64,000 nucleotides of DNA, taken from contig NZ_VJYI01000036.1 in assembly GCF_008065375.1 (NCBI RefSeq), positions 1-64,000 of the forward strand. The letters are read 5' to 3'. Origin of the DNA: Nonomuraea sp. SYSU D8015 (GTDB lineage: Bacteria > Actinomycetota > Actinomycetes > Streptosporangiales > Streptosporangiaceae). The translations under genes were made by a program, and so were the position numbers. Of this stretch, positions 42,127 to 50,945 are shown in pieces. Numbering within the stretch: the stretch's first letter is position 1; each line of letters starts with the position of its first letter. Under the pieces are notes generated by a model. It ran no database searches. It saw nothing but the letters and a program-made list of their open reading frames with translations, and had not been told where the DNA came from.

Positions 42127-42672
42127 CTACGCAGACTTGTGCCGCTTGTAGTAGCGGGCCACGCGGACCCGGTTGCCGCACAGGTCGGGTGAGCACCAGC
42201 GGCGGCGGGGATGGGCGGGCAGGAAGAGCATGCGGCACTGCGGGCCCTCGCAGGCCCGGACGCGGCCCACACCCGGGTCCGTGAGCAGGTCGGCGGCGGC
42301 CTCGGCGAGCTGGGCGAGCAGGCCGGCCAGGTCGTCGCCGTCACGGCGGACGGCGGCGCGGAAGACGCCGTCGCGCCACTCCAGCCGGCGGTAGGGCGGG
42401 GCGGCGCGGGCCGCGTCGTTGATGGCGGCGACCGCCGCGTCGGGCGGCGGCACGGCCTCGCGCACCGCGTTGAGCGCCGACTCCACGTGGCCGCGCAGGC
42501 TCCGGACGGCGGCCAGGCCGTCGGCGGTGAGCGGGGCCGCCGGCGCGGTGAGCCGGTCGGCCTGGCGGGCGAGCCAGGTCTGGAAGTCCGCGGGCGCGTC
42601 GAGGGCGTCGAAGTCGCGGGCACGCGTGTTGACCAGGTCCAGCGCGAGCGGCTCGCCGATCAGGAGCTCCAT
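42127..42672 (-). CDS. CGNR zinc-finger (ABATE domain) protein
   Basis: A 181-residue protein. Residues 1-130 form the ABATE stress-response domain (LALDLVNTRARDF near the start). The C-terminus has a treble-clef zinc finger with Cys in CEGPQC and CSPDLCGNR, ending RVARYYKRH. Such proteins are thought to be DNA-binding regulators in actinomycetes. It is inserted between purM and the DUF3073 gene, which adjoin in Streptomyces coelicolor. The ATG is clear but its ribosome-binding site is weak. Confidence 0.88.
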   Translation of the reverse strand: MELLIGEPLALDLVNTRARDFDALDAPADFQTWLARQADRLTAPAAPLTADGLAAVRSLRGHVESALNAVREAVPPPDAAVAAINDAARAAPPYRRLEWRDGVFRAAVRRDGDDLAGLLAQLAEAAADLLTDPGVGRVRACEGPQCRMLFLPAHPRRRWCSPDLCGNRVRVARYYKRHKSA

Positions 42673-42775
42673 GGATCTAATGGTACCTCGCGAGGTTTAC
42701 GCATTAGCTGCTGTCGCACGACTCGGAGATCGCTCCGCGCGTCACCGGCTTCCTCAGCAGGCAAACGTGACGAAA

Positions 42776-42797
42776 GCCCCACGGTCACCCGTGGGGC
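42776..42797 (-). terminator. Terminator of the DUF3073 gene
   Basis: A perfect 9-bp stem (GCCCCACGG/CCGTGGGGC) with a four-base loop. On the minus strand the hairpin is followed by TTTCGT, a short U-run. It lies 66 bp beyond the stop of the minus-strand DUF3073 gene. Confidence 0.7.
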
Positions 42798-42863
42798 CCG
42801 ACGCACGTGAGCGAGGATCCGGCGCGCGCGCCGGGCCCTCGGCCACGTCAACCAGAATTACGG

Positions 42864-43100
42864 CTATCGACGGCCGGACGACCGGCCGCGCCCGTCGTCG
42901 TCGTCCTCCGCGCCATAGTCATCGGCGTAATCGGCATAGCGATCCGCCAGCTCATCGTTGAGGTCGTCGGCGTCGTCATTGCGGCTGGAGTCTCCGACCC
43001 CGAGTTCGTCGCGAAGACGGTCAAGATCCGTGCCACCGCTGTTGTACTTCAGCTGGCGAGCAACCTTGACCTGCTTGGCCTTTGCTCGGCCGCGCCCCAT
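42864..43100 (-). CDS. DUF3073 protein
   Basis: A 78-residue actinobacterial protein with the basic N-terminus MGRGRAKAKQVKVARQLKY, a TDLDRLRDELG helix and a strongly acidic tail. This matches DUF3073, of unknown function and found beside purM in many actinomycetes. The ATG at 43100 follows AGGGGG by nine bases; the open frame continues upstream but lacks conserved sequence. Charge segregation suggests nucleic acid or ribosome binding, which is speculation. Confidence 0.88.
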   Translation of the reverse strand: MGRGRAKAKQVKVARQLKYNSGGTDLDRLRDELGVGDSSRNDDADDLNDELADRYADYADDYGAEDDDDGRGRSSGRR

Positions 43101-43252
43101 TGGCTCGACCCCCTCGTGTGGGGTCGTCCCCGACCCCTCGTCGCTAACGCACCACACACTGACGCCGCCTGACTTTTGGGCGTCAGCCTATCGTTCGCCT
43201 ATTACCGTACCTGTTTTGTGCCCAGCTCGGTACGTCGTATGGGCGTGGGCCG

Positions 43253-44332
43253 TCAGCGCCCTAGCCAAATGGCCCTAATGCGCCCGACTTCCGACATTCT
43301 GCGCTCAGCCAGCCTATCCGCTGCGACCGCAGGAGGGACGCCCTCATCGGCCGCGATTCCGAAGATCTTCAGAGTCGTGTCATAGATCTGGGCGGCCTTG
43401 GACCTGGCGCGATCCATGTCGAACCCGCCGATCTCATCGGCTACCTGGATCACGCCTCCCGAATTGACCACGTAGTCCGGCGCGTACAGGATCCCGCGTT
43501 CGGCGAGTTGCTTCTCGACACCCGGGTGGGCCAGCTGGTTATTGGCACCACCGCAAACGATTTTCGCTTTCAGGCGGGCCACGGTGTCGTCGTCGAGAGC
43601 GCCGCCCAGCGCGCACGGCGCGAACACGTCGATGTCGGCGGAGGTCAGCGCCGCGGCGTCGGCCACCACGTCCACCTCGGGGTGGCGCATGCGCACCCGC
43701 TCGACGGCCTTGGGGTTCACGTCGCAGATCACGACCTCCGCGCCGTCCTCGCGCAGGAGATCGACCAGGCGGCGGCCCACCTTGCCGACCCCTTCGACGC
43801 CGACCCTCCGGCCGCGCAGCGACGGTGTGCCGTAGACGACCTCGGCCGAGGCGCGCATGCCCTGGAAGACGCCGAACGCCGTGAGGATGGAGGAATCCCC
43901 CGCGCCGCCGTTCGCCGGCGTGCGGCCGGTCACGAAGCGCGACTCCCGGGCGACGATGTCCATGTCCTCGCTGTAGGTGCCGACGTCGCAGGCGGTGATG
44001 TAGCGCCCGCCGAGCGACTCGACGAACCTGCCGTACGCGCGCAGCAGCGCCTCGCTCTTGTCCCTGGCCGGGTCGCCGATGATGACGGCCTTGCCCCCGC
44101 CCAGGTCGAGCCCGGCCAGCGCGTTCTTGTAAGCCATGCCCTTGGCCAGGTTGAGCACGTCGGCGAGGGCCGCCTGCTCGCTCTCGTACGGATAGAAACG
44201 GGTGCCCCCGAGCGCGGGGCCGAGTGCGGTGTTGTGGATGGCGATGATGGCACGCAGGCCGCTCTGCTCGTCGGCGCAGAACACGACCTGCTCGTGGACG
44301 TCCTTGTGGGACGAGCCGAAGACGTCGGTCAC
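43253..44332 (-). CDS. vdh: Valine (Glu/Leu/Phe/Val) dehydrogenase
   Basis: A 359-residue NAD-dependent amino acid dehydrogenase that deaminates valine and other branched-chain amino acids to 2-oxo acids. The catalytic lysine regions are GMAYKNALAGLDLGGGKAVI; the Rossmann motif is VGVEGVGKVGRRL. Position between DUF3073 and a conserved hypothetical next to bldC equals the S. coelicolor vdh locus (SCO4089). GTG at 44332 follows GGGAG by eight bases. Its product 2-oxo acids could feed the dehydrogenase complex at 17-21 kb if that is branched-chain specific. Confidence 0.93.
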   Translation of the reverse strand: MTDVFGSSHKDVHEQVVFCADEQSGLRAIIAIHNTALGPALGGTRFYPYESEQAALADVLNLAKGMAYKNALAGLDLGGGKAVIIGDPARDKSEALLRAYGRFVESLGGRYITACDVGTYSEDMDIVARESRFVTGRTPANGGAGDSSILTAFGVFQGMRASAEVVYGTPSLRGRRVGVEGVGKVGRRLVDLLREDGAEVVICDVNPKAVERVRMRHPEVDVVADAAALTSADIDVFAPCALGGALDDDTVARLKAKIVCGGANNQLAHPGVEKQLAERGILYAPDYVVNSGGVIQVADEIGGFDMDRARSKAAQIYDTTLKIFGIAADEGVPPAVAADRLAERRMSEVGRIRAIWLGR

Positions 44333-44439
44333 GGTAGTGACTCCCTGTCCGGTCCGCCGCACCGTTGCGACGGAGATCACCTCACAGAGTAGTAAGCCAC
44401 AACGGTGCACGCAGGTTCGCTTCGTGACACGATTCCTCC

Positions 44440-45306
44440 GTGCTGCCCTATGCCGCCTACCTCCGCGTCTATGAGCCACTGACCGCGTTCGCCGAGCCCG
44501 AGCGCAAGGTGTGGGCCGACTACGCCGACTCACGTGACCGCCCGCGCCGCGCGAACGCGCTCAATGCGGAGCACGGCGAGTCGGTCATGCGCCTGCTCGG
44601 CATGCCCCCTCAACCCGTTCCCGCTCAGGAGAGCCCCAACGCCTATCTCCGGCGCGTTGAAGACCGTTTGTACGTTTGCCCCTGGCAGACCCGTCTGCGT
44701 TCGTGGCTGGCGTTCTCAAGGCTGCGTGGGACCACTCCCGCGAAGTTGATGGACCGCATGGTGCCCAAGGGCATCGCCGAGCAGATCGCCGACGACTTCG
44801 ACCGGTTCAAGCGCAAGGCCGGATCGTCGGCGTTGCGGACGCACATCCGCACTACGGCGTGGCATGTGCCGCCATCGTGGTTCGTGCCGTTTGATGGAAA
44901 CGAGCGCTGGCTGGTGCTCGGCTCCTCCGCCGCTGGACAGGACGTGAAGACCACCGCTACCGGACGCAACCTCATCTACGTCACCTCCATGGCCCAGGCC
45001 AGGAGGCGGGCGGCGCGGGCGCTCAACGTCCTGCGCAGGCACCTGGGCGACGTGGCGGCCAACTTCGACGTGGAGGACATCGCGAGGTGGCTGGAGGAGT
45101 TCCATCCGCATTCGCTGGTCGAACTCGACTACGGCGGGCTCGTGCACCTCATGGACGACGACGCGCTGCAGGCCGACCAGTCGGTGGCGGAGCTCGCGGC
45201 CGCTCTCACGGGCCTGGACACGGGTCAAGAAGAACTTGCCTACGCCATGTACCAGAGGGTCATCCTCCGGTGGAAGTCAATGCAACAGCTGGAATCTGCC
45301 AACTGA
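44440..45306 (+). CDS. Conserved actinobacterial hypothetical, bldC-linked
   Basis: A 288-residue soluble protein, equivalent in position to S. coelicolor SCO4090. Visible features: an N-terminal LPYAAYLRVYEPLTAF, a Trp-rich middle (YVCPWQTRLRSWLAFSRLRG), a WFVPFDGNERWL strand region and a helical, acidic C-terminus. I know no functional domain for it. GTG start with no clear ribosome-binding site. Divergent from vdh and 323 bp upstream of bldC. Confidence 0.85.
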   Translation: MLPYAAYLRVYEPLTAFAEPERKVWADYADSRDRPRRANALNAEHGESVMRLLGMPPQPVPAQESPNAYLRRVEDRLYVCPWQTRLRSWLAFSRLRGTTPAKLMDRMVPKGIAEQIADDFDRFKRKAGSSALRTHIRTTAWHVPPSWFVPFDGNERWLVLGSSAAGQDVKTTATGRNLIYVTSMAQARRRAARALNVLRRHLGDVAANFDVEDIARWLEEFHPHSLVELDYGGLVHLMDDDALQADQSVAELAAALTGLDTGQEELAYAMYQRVILRWKSMQQLESAN

Positions 45307-45629
45307 GCCCCAATACGGCCGTCTGACCTGCATGAGTAGGTCACGTCTCGCGGCTGCTCTCTTCTGCGAACTGAGTAGTTTGCCGTTTTCACTGCGATAC
45401 CACGAACCGTGTCGCTAGAATCACCGAGCGTGACATGGCCACGGGGGCGGGCAGTTGGGTCAAAGAAGGGCTCGCCAATCGCTCTGCGTGGCGGTATGGT
45501 CACATCGGGTGATGCCGCATATGGCTCAGAAAAGCCGCACGCTCTGCGCCATAGGTGGACATCCGTGACACGCGCAAAAGGCAGTCACAGGATCGCGAAG
45601 CCGGTCCACACGGAGGAGAGGCCGCACAA
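45307..45629 (+). promoter_or_regulatory. bldC upstream region
   Basis: No gene is supported in these 323 bp. The GC content drops locally, as in regulated promoters. TAGAAT (45416-45421) is a fair -10 candidate without an obvious -35, and AACT/AGTT flanks GAGT at 45370-45381. A transcript starting near 45428 would have a leader of about 200 nt before bldC. Confidence 0.35.
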
Positions 45630-45833
45630 ATGTCAGCTCGTACACCCGAGGCCGAGCCACTGCTTACGCCCGCTGAGGTCGCCACCATGTTCAGGGTCGA
45701 CCCCAAGACCGTCACGCGGTGGGCCAAGGCGGGCAAGTTGACGTCGATTCGCACCCTCGGCGGTCATCGGCGTTACCGGGAGACGGAGGTCCGCGCACTG
45801 CTCGCGGGGATTCCGCAGCAGCGCTCCGAGTAA
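45630..45833 (+). CDS. bldC: Developmental regulator BldC
   Basis: A 67-residue MerR-like single-domain DNA-binding protein, one residue shorter than S. coelicolor BldC. The winged helix-turn-helix is LLTPAEVATMFRVDPKTVTR followed by GGHRRYRETEVRALL. BldC binds DNA cooperatively on direct repeats and delays entry into development in Streptomyces. The ATG follows GGAGGAGAGG by nine bases. The gene order with vdh and the hypothetical is conserved. Confidence 0.96.
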   Translation: MSARTPEAEPLLTPAEVATMFRVDPKTVTRWAKAGKLTSIRTLGGHRRYRETEVRALLAGIPQQRSE

Positions 45834-45875
45834 CCAGGGGCTCGTGACCTCACGAACCTCATGGGGGGGTTGAAG

Positions 45876-45909
45876 GGTGGACCAGGCTGACACTGGAGCC
45901 CGGTCCACC
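45876..45909 (+). terminator. bldC terminator
   Basis: Outer arms GGTGGACC/GGTCCACC and inner arms GGCT/AGCC form a long stem with one-base internal mismatch and an eight-base loop. It lies 43 bp after the bldC stop. Confidence 0.65.
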
Positions 45910-45993
45910 ATGAAGAGTTGGCGCCGCCCGCCCGGCGCCATCCTTCCCGCCCCACGGCGGTGTGTGGCTACCGAGCCGCCGCACGGGCCGAGG

Positions 45994-46650
45994 TCATGAG
46001 GAACGCAGCCGCTCCATCAGATGGGCCACCTCGCTGTCGTAGGTGGCGGCTACCCCGAGCAGCGCCACCATGTGATCGACCAGCATGCGCTCGAGCGTCG
46101 GACGCTCGATGTCGCGGTGTTCCAGCCAGTCGAGGCCGGCCGTCTCCACGGAGGCGATCCACGACCGCAGGGTCGTGCGCAGCACCGGGCTGGGCTCCTC
46201 GACGCCCATTTGCTTCTGGATCAGGCGGAAGAGCCTCCGCCGCACCCCGTCGACGATCTCGCCGACCTCGCCCGTCCGGTTGGCGGGGCCGCCGCGCAGC
46301 AGCGCCGCGAATCCGGCCGCGTGCTCCTCGACGAAGTCGAAATAACGCTTCAGCCCGGAGGCCAGCTCGTCGAGCGGCGTGCCGCCCTCCAGCGGGCGAA
46401 GCCGGGACTCCAGCTGCTCCGCCGCGCTCTTCAGCGCGGCCACGTAGAGCTCCTGCTTGCCGCCGAAGTAGTGGTAGACCAGGGCCCGCGAGGCGCCCGC
46501 CGCCGACGCCACGTCGTCGATCGAGACGTCCTCCGCGTCGCGGGTGCTGAACAGCTCGAGTGCGGCCGCCATGAGCTCTTCGCGGCGGCGGTCGACGCTG
46601 AGCCTGCGCCGTGCCGGCCGTGCGGTCTCGGCTGACTTCCCGGGTGTCAC
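45994..46650 (-). CDS. TetR/AcrR family regulator
   Basis: A 218-residue repressor. The helix-turn-helix is DVASAAGASRALVYHYFGGK (about residues 46-65), preceded by an Arg-rich N-terminus. The C-terminal domain, GLDWLEHRDIERPTLERMLV, is typical of the AcrR type. The target is unknown; the divergent LacI gene starts 157 bp away and could be one. GTG start with a weak site. Confidence 0.9.
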   Translation of the reverse strand: MTPGKSAETARPARRRLSVDRRREELMAAALELFSTRDAEDVSIDDVASAAGASRALVYHYFGGKQELYVAALKSAAEQLESRLRPLEGGTPLDELASGLKRYFDFVEEHAAGFAALLRGGPANRTGEVGEIVDGVRRRLFRLIQKQMGVEEPSPVLRTTLRSWIASVETAGLDWLEHRDIERPTLERMLVDHMVALLGVAATYDSEVAHLMERLRSS

Positions 46651-46806
46651 ACCTGTACGGTATCCGACCCCTCGCCCGGTGGCTGACGTGTGCTTATCCG
46701 GTCAAGGCCGGGAAGATTGAACCAATCCGTGACCGAGGCCGTACCCTGCGGCGTACTCGATCGTTTGGTCAGACAGGTGCCCATATCCGCATCGCGGGGG
46801 AGACAC

Positions 46807-47856
46807 ATGTCAGGACCGCCCGTCAATACGTCAACCATCACTGAGCTGAGGGAGGTAGACACCCTGCCTCGGCCCAGACCGACCATTCGCAATGTCGCTG
46901 AACGCGCCGGCGTCTCGAAATCGCTGGTCTCTCTCGTGCTGCGCGGCTCACCGCACGTGAGCGAGCATCGGCGCCAGGCGGTGCTGCAGGCCGCCCGCGA
47001 GCTCGGCTACCGGCCGAACGCGGTCGCGCGCAGCCTGGTCGAGGGCCGTACGCACCTGGTCGGCGCGCTCGTCGCCGACCTGCACAACCCGTTCTACGCC
47101 GAGTTCCTCGACGGCCTGCAGGAGAGCCTGCACGGCGACGGTCTGCGCATGCTGATCGGGAACAGCCAGTGGGACCCCGCGTTCGAGGACGAGGCCGTGG
47201 AGGCCTTCCTCGAGCTGAGGGTCGACGGGCTGGTCCTGCTGGGCATCGCGCCGACCAGCGAGACGCTCATCGAGGCCACCTCCTACACCCCGACGGTCGT
47301 CGTAGGGGAACGTGACATCGAGCTCGACGGCGTCGACATCGTGGTCGACGACGACCAGCTCGGCGCCCGCCTCGCCATCGACCACCTGGTCGATCTGGGC
47401 CACAAGCGCATCGCGCACATCGAGGGGCCGCGCTCGTCGCGCTGCGAGGGCTACCTCGTGGCGATGCGCAGGCACTCGCTGGCGCCGTACATCATGGTCG
47501 AGGCCGCGCCCTCCTCGGAGGACGGCGGCAGGGAGGCGGCGATGGCGCTGCTGACCCGCGTCCCCAGGCCCACGGCGATCTTCGCCGCCAATGACGTGCT
47601 CGCGCTCGGCGTGCTGTCCGCCGCGGACGACCTGGGCCTGCGCGTGCCGGAGGACCTCTCGGTGGTCGGTTACGACAACACGCACCTGTCGGCCTCCCAC
47701 CACATCTCGCTGACCTCCGTCGACCAGCCCCGCCGTACGATGGGGAGGTCGGCGGCCGCGCTGCTGAGCGACCGGATCGGAGAACCCGGCAAGGTCTCGC
47801 GCCTGCGCGAGGTCCGGCCGGAGCTGATCGTGCGACGGAGCACGGGTCCGGCCTGA
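46807..47856 (+). CDS. LacI family transcription regulator
   Basis: A 349-residue sugar-responsive repressor. A 24-residue N-terminal extension precedes the helix-turn-helix IRNVAERAGVSKSLVSLVLR and hinge YRPNAVARSLVEGRTH. The periplasmic-binding-protein-like domain ends in YDNTHLSASHHISLTSVDQP. The ATG follows GGGGGAG. The nearest sugar genes are the GH20 hexosaminidase and amidase 0.5-1.3 kb downstream, which makes amino sugars a reasonable guess for the effector. Confidence 0.93.
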   Translation: MSGPPVNTSTITELREVDTLPRPRPTIRNVAERAGVSKSLVSLVLRGSPHVSEHRRQAVLQAARELGYRPNAVARSLVEGRTHLVGALVADLHNPFYAEFLDGLQESLHGDGLRMLIGNSQWDPAFEDEAVEAFLELRVDGLVLLGIAPTSETLIEATSYTPTVVVGERDIELDGVDIVVDDDQLGARLAIDHLVDLGHKRIAHIEGPRSSRCEGYLVAMRRHSLAPYIMVEAAPSSEDGGREAAMALLTRVPRPTAIFAANDVLALGVLSAADDLGLRVPEDLSVVGYDNTHLSASHHISLTSVDQPRRTMGRSAAALLSDRIGEPGKVSRLREVRPELIVRRSTGPA

Positions 47857-48071
47857 TGGAAGGAGAAATCCGCGAAGCGGGCTGCCGCTGCGGCGTGGAC
47901 GCCCCCACACGACAGGAGCGTGGCAGTCTGCTGGAGCAGGTTTCTTGTTCGTAAACCCCCAAACCTGGGTCAAGCCGTGTGGCGACGTGGCCGCACGGCG
48001 GTTTACTCGGCAGGGTCATGCTATTTGTGGCCGGATCCGATCCGGTCACGATCTGATCCGGGGGAACAGTC

Positions 48072-48323
48072 ATGCGTGATCCGGAACTGGTGTCCTGCGC
48101 CCAGCGCGCGGCAGCCGAGCTCGAGCGCGCCTGGGGGCACTGGCGCGCGGGCAGGGGGCGGGGCGTCGACGGCGGCGCGGAATCCGTCGCCAGCTACGTC
48201 GCCCACTCCCTCGACCACCCGTGGGGCCGCCCCCGCGTCGTCCTCGGGCTCGACGCCGAGGACGCGCGGGAGCTGGCCGCCCTGCTCGAGCGTCAGGAGC
48301 TCGGCGCACCTGGGTTCTCATAA
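48072..48323 (+). CDS. Small hypothetical protein
   Basis: An 83-residue protein with an amphipathic N-terminal helix (LVSCAQRAAAELERAWGHWR), a VASYVAHSLDHPWGRPRVVLG segment and an acidic C-terminal helix. I do not recognise the family. GGGGG seven bases before the ATG and consistent codon use support it. It lies between the LacI gene and the amidase gene on the same strand. Confidence 0.68.
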   Translation: MRDPELVSCAQRAAAELERAWGHWRAGRGRGVDGGAESVASYVAHSLDHPWGRPRVVLGLDAEDARELAALLERQELGAPGFS

Positions 48324-48362
48324 GTGGGCTTCCAGCATCGGGTTTGACGTAAGTTGGAGCCC

Positions 48363-49184
48363 ATGCGAGCTCTACCAGCCTCACTCCTCGCCGTCTGCGG
48401 CCTGATCGCCTCCGCGTGCGGCGGCACCGGCACCGGTGGCGCCGCGGCAGGTCAGGCCGCTTCCGAGAGCCCGGCGCTGCAACAGCAGCAGGGGTCGGCG
48501 AAAGAGGCTCCGCCGGAGGCCGAGCCGCTCGACGGCAAGGTCGTCGTCATCGACCCCGGCCACAACGGCGGCAACGCCCGCAATCCGGCGGCCATCAACC
48601 GCCAGGTCGACGTGCTGACCAAGAAGAAGGCCTGCGACACCACGGGCACCGTCACCCCGAGCGGCTACACCGAGGCCGCCTTCACCTGGGACGTCTCCAA
48701 CCGGCTGGCCAAGATCCTCAAGGGCCGCGGCGCCACCGTCAAGCTCACGCGAAACAGCAACGACGGCGTCGGGCCCTGCATCACCGAGCGGGCCGCGATC
48801 GGCAACCGGGCCAAGGCCGACGCCGCGATCTCCGTACACGCCGACGGCGCGCCGGCGAGCGCGCGCGGCTTCCACGTCATCATCCCGAAGAAGATCAACG
48901 GGCCCGTGGACAAGGTCGTGGGCAAATCGGACAAGCTCGGGCTGGCCGTACGCGCCGCGTTCGCGAAGGGCACGGGCCTGCCGTACTCCACCTACGTCGG
49001 CAGCCAGGCGCTGAGCTACCGCAACGACCTGGGCGGGCTCAACCTCTCGACGGTGCCGAAGGTCTTCATCGAGTGCGGCAACATGAAGAACCCCGCCGAG
49101 GCGGCCAAGTTCCAGGACCCGAAGTTCCGGCAGCGGATCGCGCTGGCGCTGGCGAACGGTTTGCAGCACTATCTGCAAGCATGA
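48363..49184 (+). CDS. N-acetylmuramoyl-L-alanine amidase (Amidase_3), exported
   Basis: A 273-residue zinc amidase that cleaves the bond between MurNAc and the stem peptide. The N-terminus is a signal peptide ending LIASACGG; the cysteine may be lipidated, although the -3 Ala is atypical. A linker of about 35 residues precedes the catalytic domain with zinc ligands His in VIDPGHNGG, Glu in YTEAAF and His in ISVHADG, plus the catalytic Glu in FIECGNMKN. The ATG follows GGAG. Its stop overlaps the hexosaminidase start. Confidence 0.9.
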   Translation: MRALPASLLAVCGLIASACGGTGTGGAAAGQAASESPALQQQQGSAKEAPPEAEPLDGKVVVIDPGHNGGNARNPAAINRQVDVLTKKKACDTTGTVTPSGYTEAAFTWDVSNRLAKILKGRGATVKLTRNSNDGVGPCITERAAIGNRAKADAAISVHADGAPASARGFHVIIPKKINGPVDKVVGKSDKLGLAVRAAFAKGTGLPYSTYVGSQALSYRNDLGGLNLSTVPKVFIECGNMKNPAEAAKFQDPKFRQRIALALANGLQHYLQA

Positions 49185-50773
49185 TTCCTCACCCTGAGCT
49201 GCTGTCCCGCCTTTCCGTCTCCTACGAGCTGACCACCGGCGCGACCGTGTCCGGCGACCTCGTCGACGCCGTACGCCTCGCGCTTCCCGGGCTCGACCTG
49301 CGCCCCGGCGACACCGGCGAGATCGACGTGCGACGTGACCCGGCGTTGGGCGCGGAGGCGTACCGGCTGACGGTGGGCTCGCGGGGTGTCGAGATCGTGG
49401 CGGGCGGGCGGGCCGGGGCGTTCTACGCGGCGCAGTCGTTGCACCAGTTGCTGCCGGCCGCCTCCTACCGGTTCTCGGAGCCGACGTCGTGGCCGGTGCC
49501 AGGGGTGCGGATCGAGGACGCGCCGCGGTTCTCCTGGCGCGGTCTGCACCTGGACGTGGCGCGGCACTTCTTCCCCAAGCGGGAGATCCTCCGCCTGATC
49601 GACCTCATGGCGGCCCACAAGCTCAACCGGTTGCACCTGCACCTGGTGGACGACCAGGGATGGCGGGTGGAGAGCCGGGCGTACCCGCTGCTGCACGAGG
49701 TGGCCTCGCACCGGCCGCGGACGGCGATCAGCTCCTCCAGTGAGCCGGTCGTCTACGACGACGTCCCGCACGGCGGCTACTACACGCTGGACGACCTGGC
49801 GGAGATCGGGGCCTACGCGCGGGCGCGCTGCGTGACCGTCGTGCCGGAGGTGGACGTGCCGGGGCACGCGTCGGCGATCCTGGCGGCGTACCCGGAGTTC
49901 GGGCCCACCGGGGAGCGGCACGAGGTGCTGGACCGGTGGGGCGTCTCCCCCTCGATCCTGTCGCCGCTGCCGCCGACCGTGGAGTTCCTGACCACGATCT
50001 TCGACGAGGTGATGGGGGCGCTCGGCGAGACGCCCTACGTGCACATCGGCGGTGACGAGGTGGTGCTCGACCGCTGGGCGGAGTCGGCGGAGATCACCGC
50101 GTATCGCGAGTCGCTCGGGCTGGCCACCGCCAACGACCTGCAGGCGTGGTTCCTGCGGCGGCTGGCGGACGCGCTGGCCGAGCGGGGGGCGCGGGCCGTC
50201 GTGTGGGACGAGGCGTTCGTCAGCGGCGGGCTGCGGCAGGACACGGTCGTCATGCCGTGGCGCGGCATGGGCGTGGGCCGGCGGGCCGCGGCCGCCGGAC
50301 ACGACGTGGTGGCGACGCCGGTGTTCCCGCTGTACTTCGACTACGCCGAATCCGCCTCCGCAGAGGAGCCGATGTCGATCGGGGACGCGATCACGGTCGC
50401 GGACGTGGCCGCGTTCCGGCCGGCGCCCGAGGAGTGGACGGAGGACGAGCGCGCGCGGATCATCGGGGCGCAGGCGCAGCTGTGGACCGAGTGGGTGCCC
50501 GACGCGCGGACGGCCGACTACCACCTGTGGCCGCGGGCCTGTGCGCTCGCCGAGGTGGCCTGGTCGGGCACCGGCCAGGAGGGGTTCGCCGGTCGGCTGG
50601 AGGAGCACCTGGGGCGGCTGGACGCGCTCGGCGTCGAATATCGTCCGCCGGCCGGGCCGCGCCCGTGGCAGCGGCGGCGCCCGCACCGGCCGAGCAAGGT
50701 CCGGGTCGCGGACGTGATGGCCCGCATCGACCGCATGACGCACGACCCGGAGTCCACCCGCCCGAGCATCTAG
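49181..50773 (+). CDS. Beta-N-acetylhexosaminidase, GH20
   Basis: A 530-residue GH20 enzyme that removes terminal GlcNAc from chitin or peptidoglycan fragments. An N-terminal GH20b domain (1-120) precedes the TIM barrel with FSWRGLHLDVARHFF, LHLHLVDDQGWR and the catalytic Asp-Glu in HIGGDEVVLDRW. No signal peptide is seen, so it is likely cytosolic. It overlaps the amidase by four bases (ATGA), which suggests a joint role in cell-wall or amino-sugar recycling. Confidence 0.93.
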   Translation: MIPHPELLSRLSVSYELTTGATVSGDLVDAVRLALPGLDLRPGDTGEIDVRRDPALGAEAYRLTVGSRGVEIVAGGRAGAFYAAQSLHQLLPAASYRFSEPTSWPVPGVRIEDAPRFSWRGLHLDVARHFFPKREILRLIDLMAAHKLNRLHLHLVDDQGWRVESRAYPLLHEVASHRPRTAISSSSEPVVYDDVPHGGYYTLDDLAEIGAYARARCVTVVPEVDVPGHASAILAAYPEFGPTGERHEVLDRWGVSPSILSPLPPTVEFLTTIFDEVMGALGETPYVHIGGDEVVLDRWAESAEITAYRESLGLATANDLQAWFLRRLADALAERGARAVVWDEAFVSGGLRQDTVVMPWRGMGVGRRAAAAGHDVVATPVFPLYFDYAESASAEEPMSIGDAITVADVAAFRPAPEEWTEDERARIIGAQAQLWTEWVPDARTADYHLWPRACALAEVAWSGTGQEGFAGRLEEHLGRLDALGVEYRPPAGPRPWQRRRPHRPSKVRVADVMARIDRMTHDPESTRPSI

Positions 50774-50945
50774 GGCCCGTTTTACGCCCTTGTCACGACT
50801 GCCTCATTGACCGTTGGTCCTCTTGAGTAAGCCGGCCGCGAGCAGCACGGCAAGGTGTCGGCGATCACGTAATTCGGCGCGTTCCACAGCCAGGTGCGTC
50901 CCGCCCGAACCCGGGCCGGACCATCCCTCCATTACGGGACGGCTC

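Noticed and set aside
48031..48061. GATCCG-rich repeats upstream of the 83-residue gene
   Set aside because: Arms are short and overlapping; I could not tell an operator from chance in GC-rich sequence.
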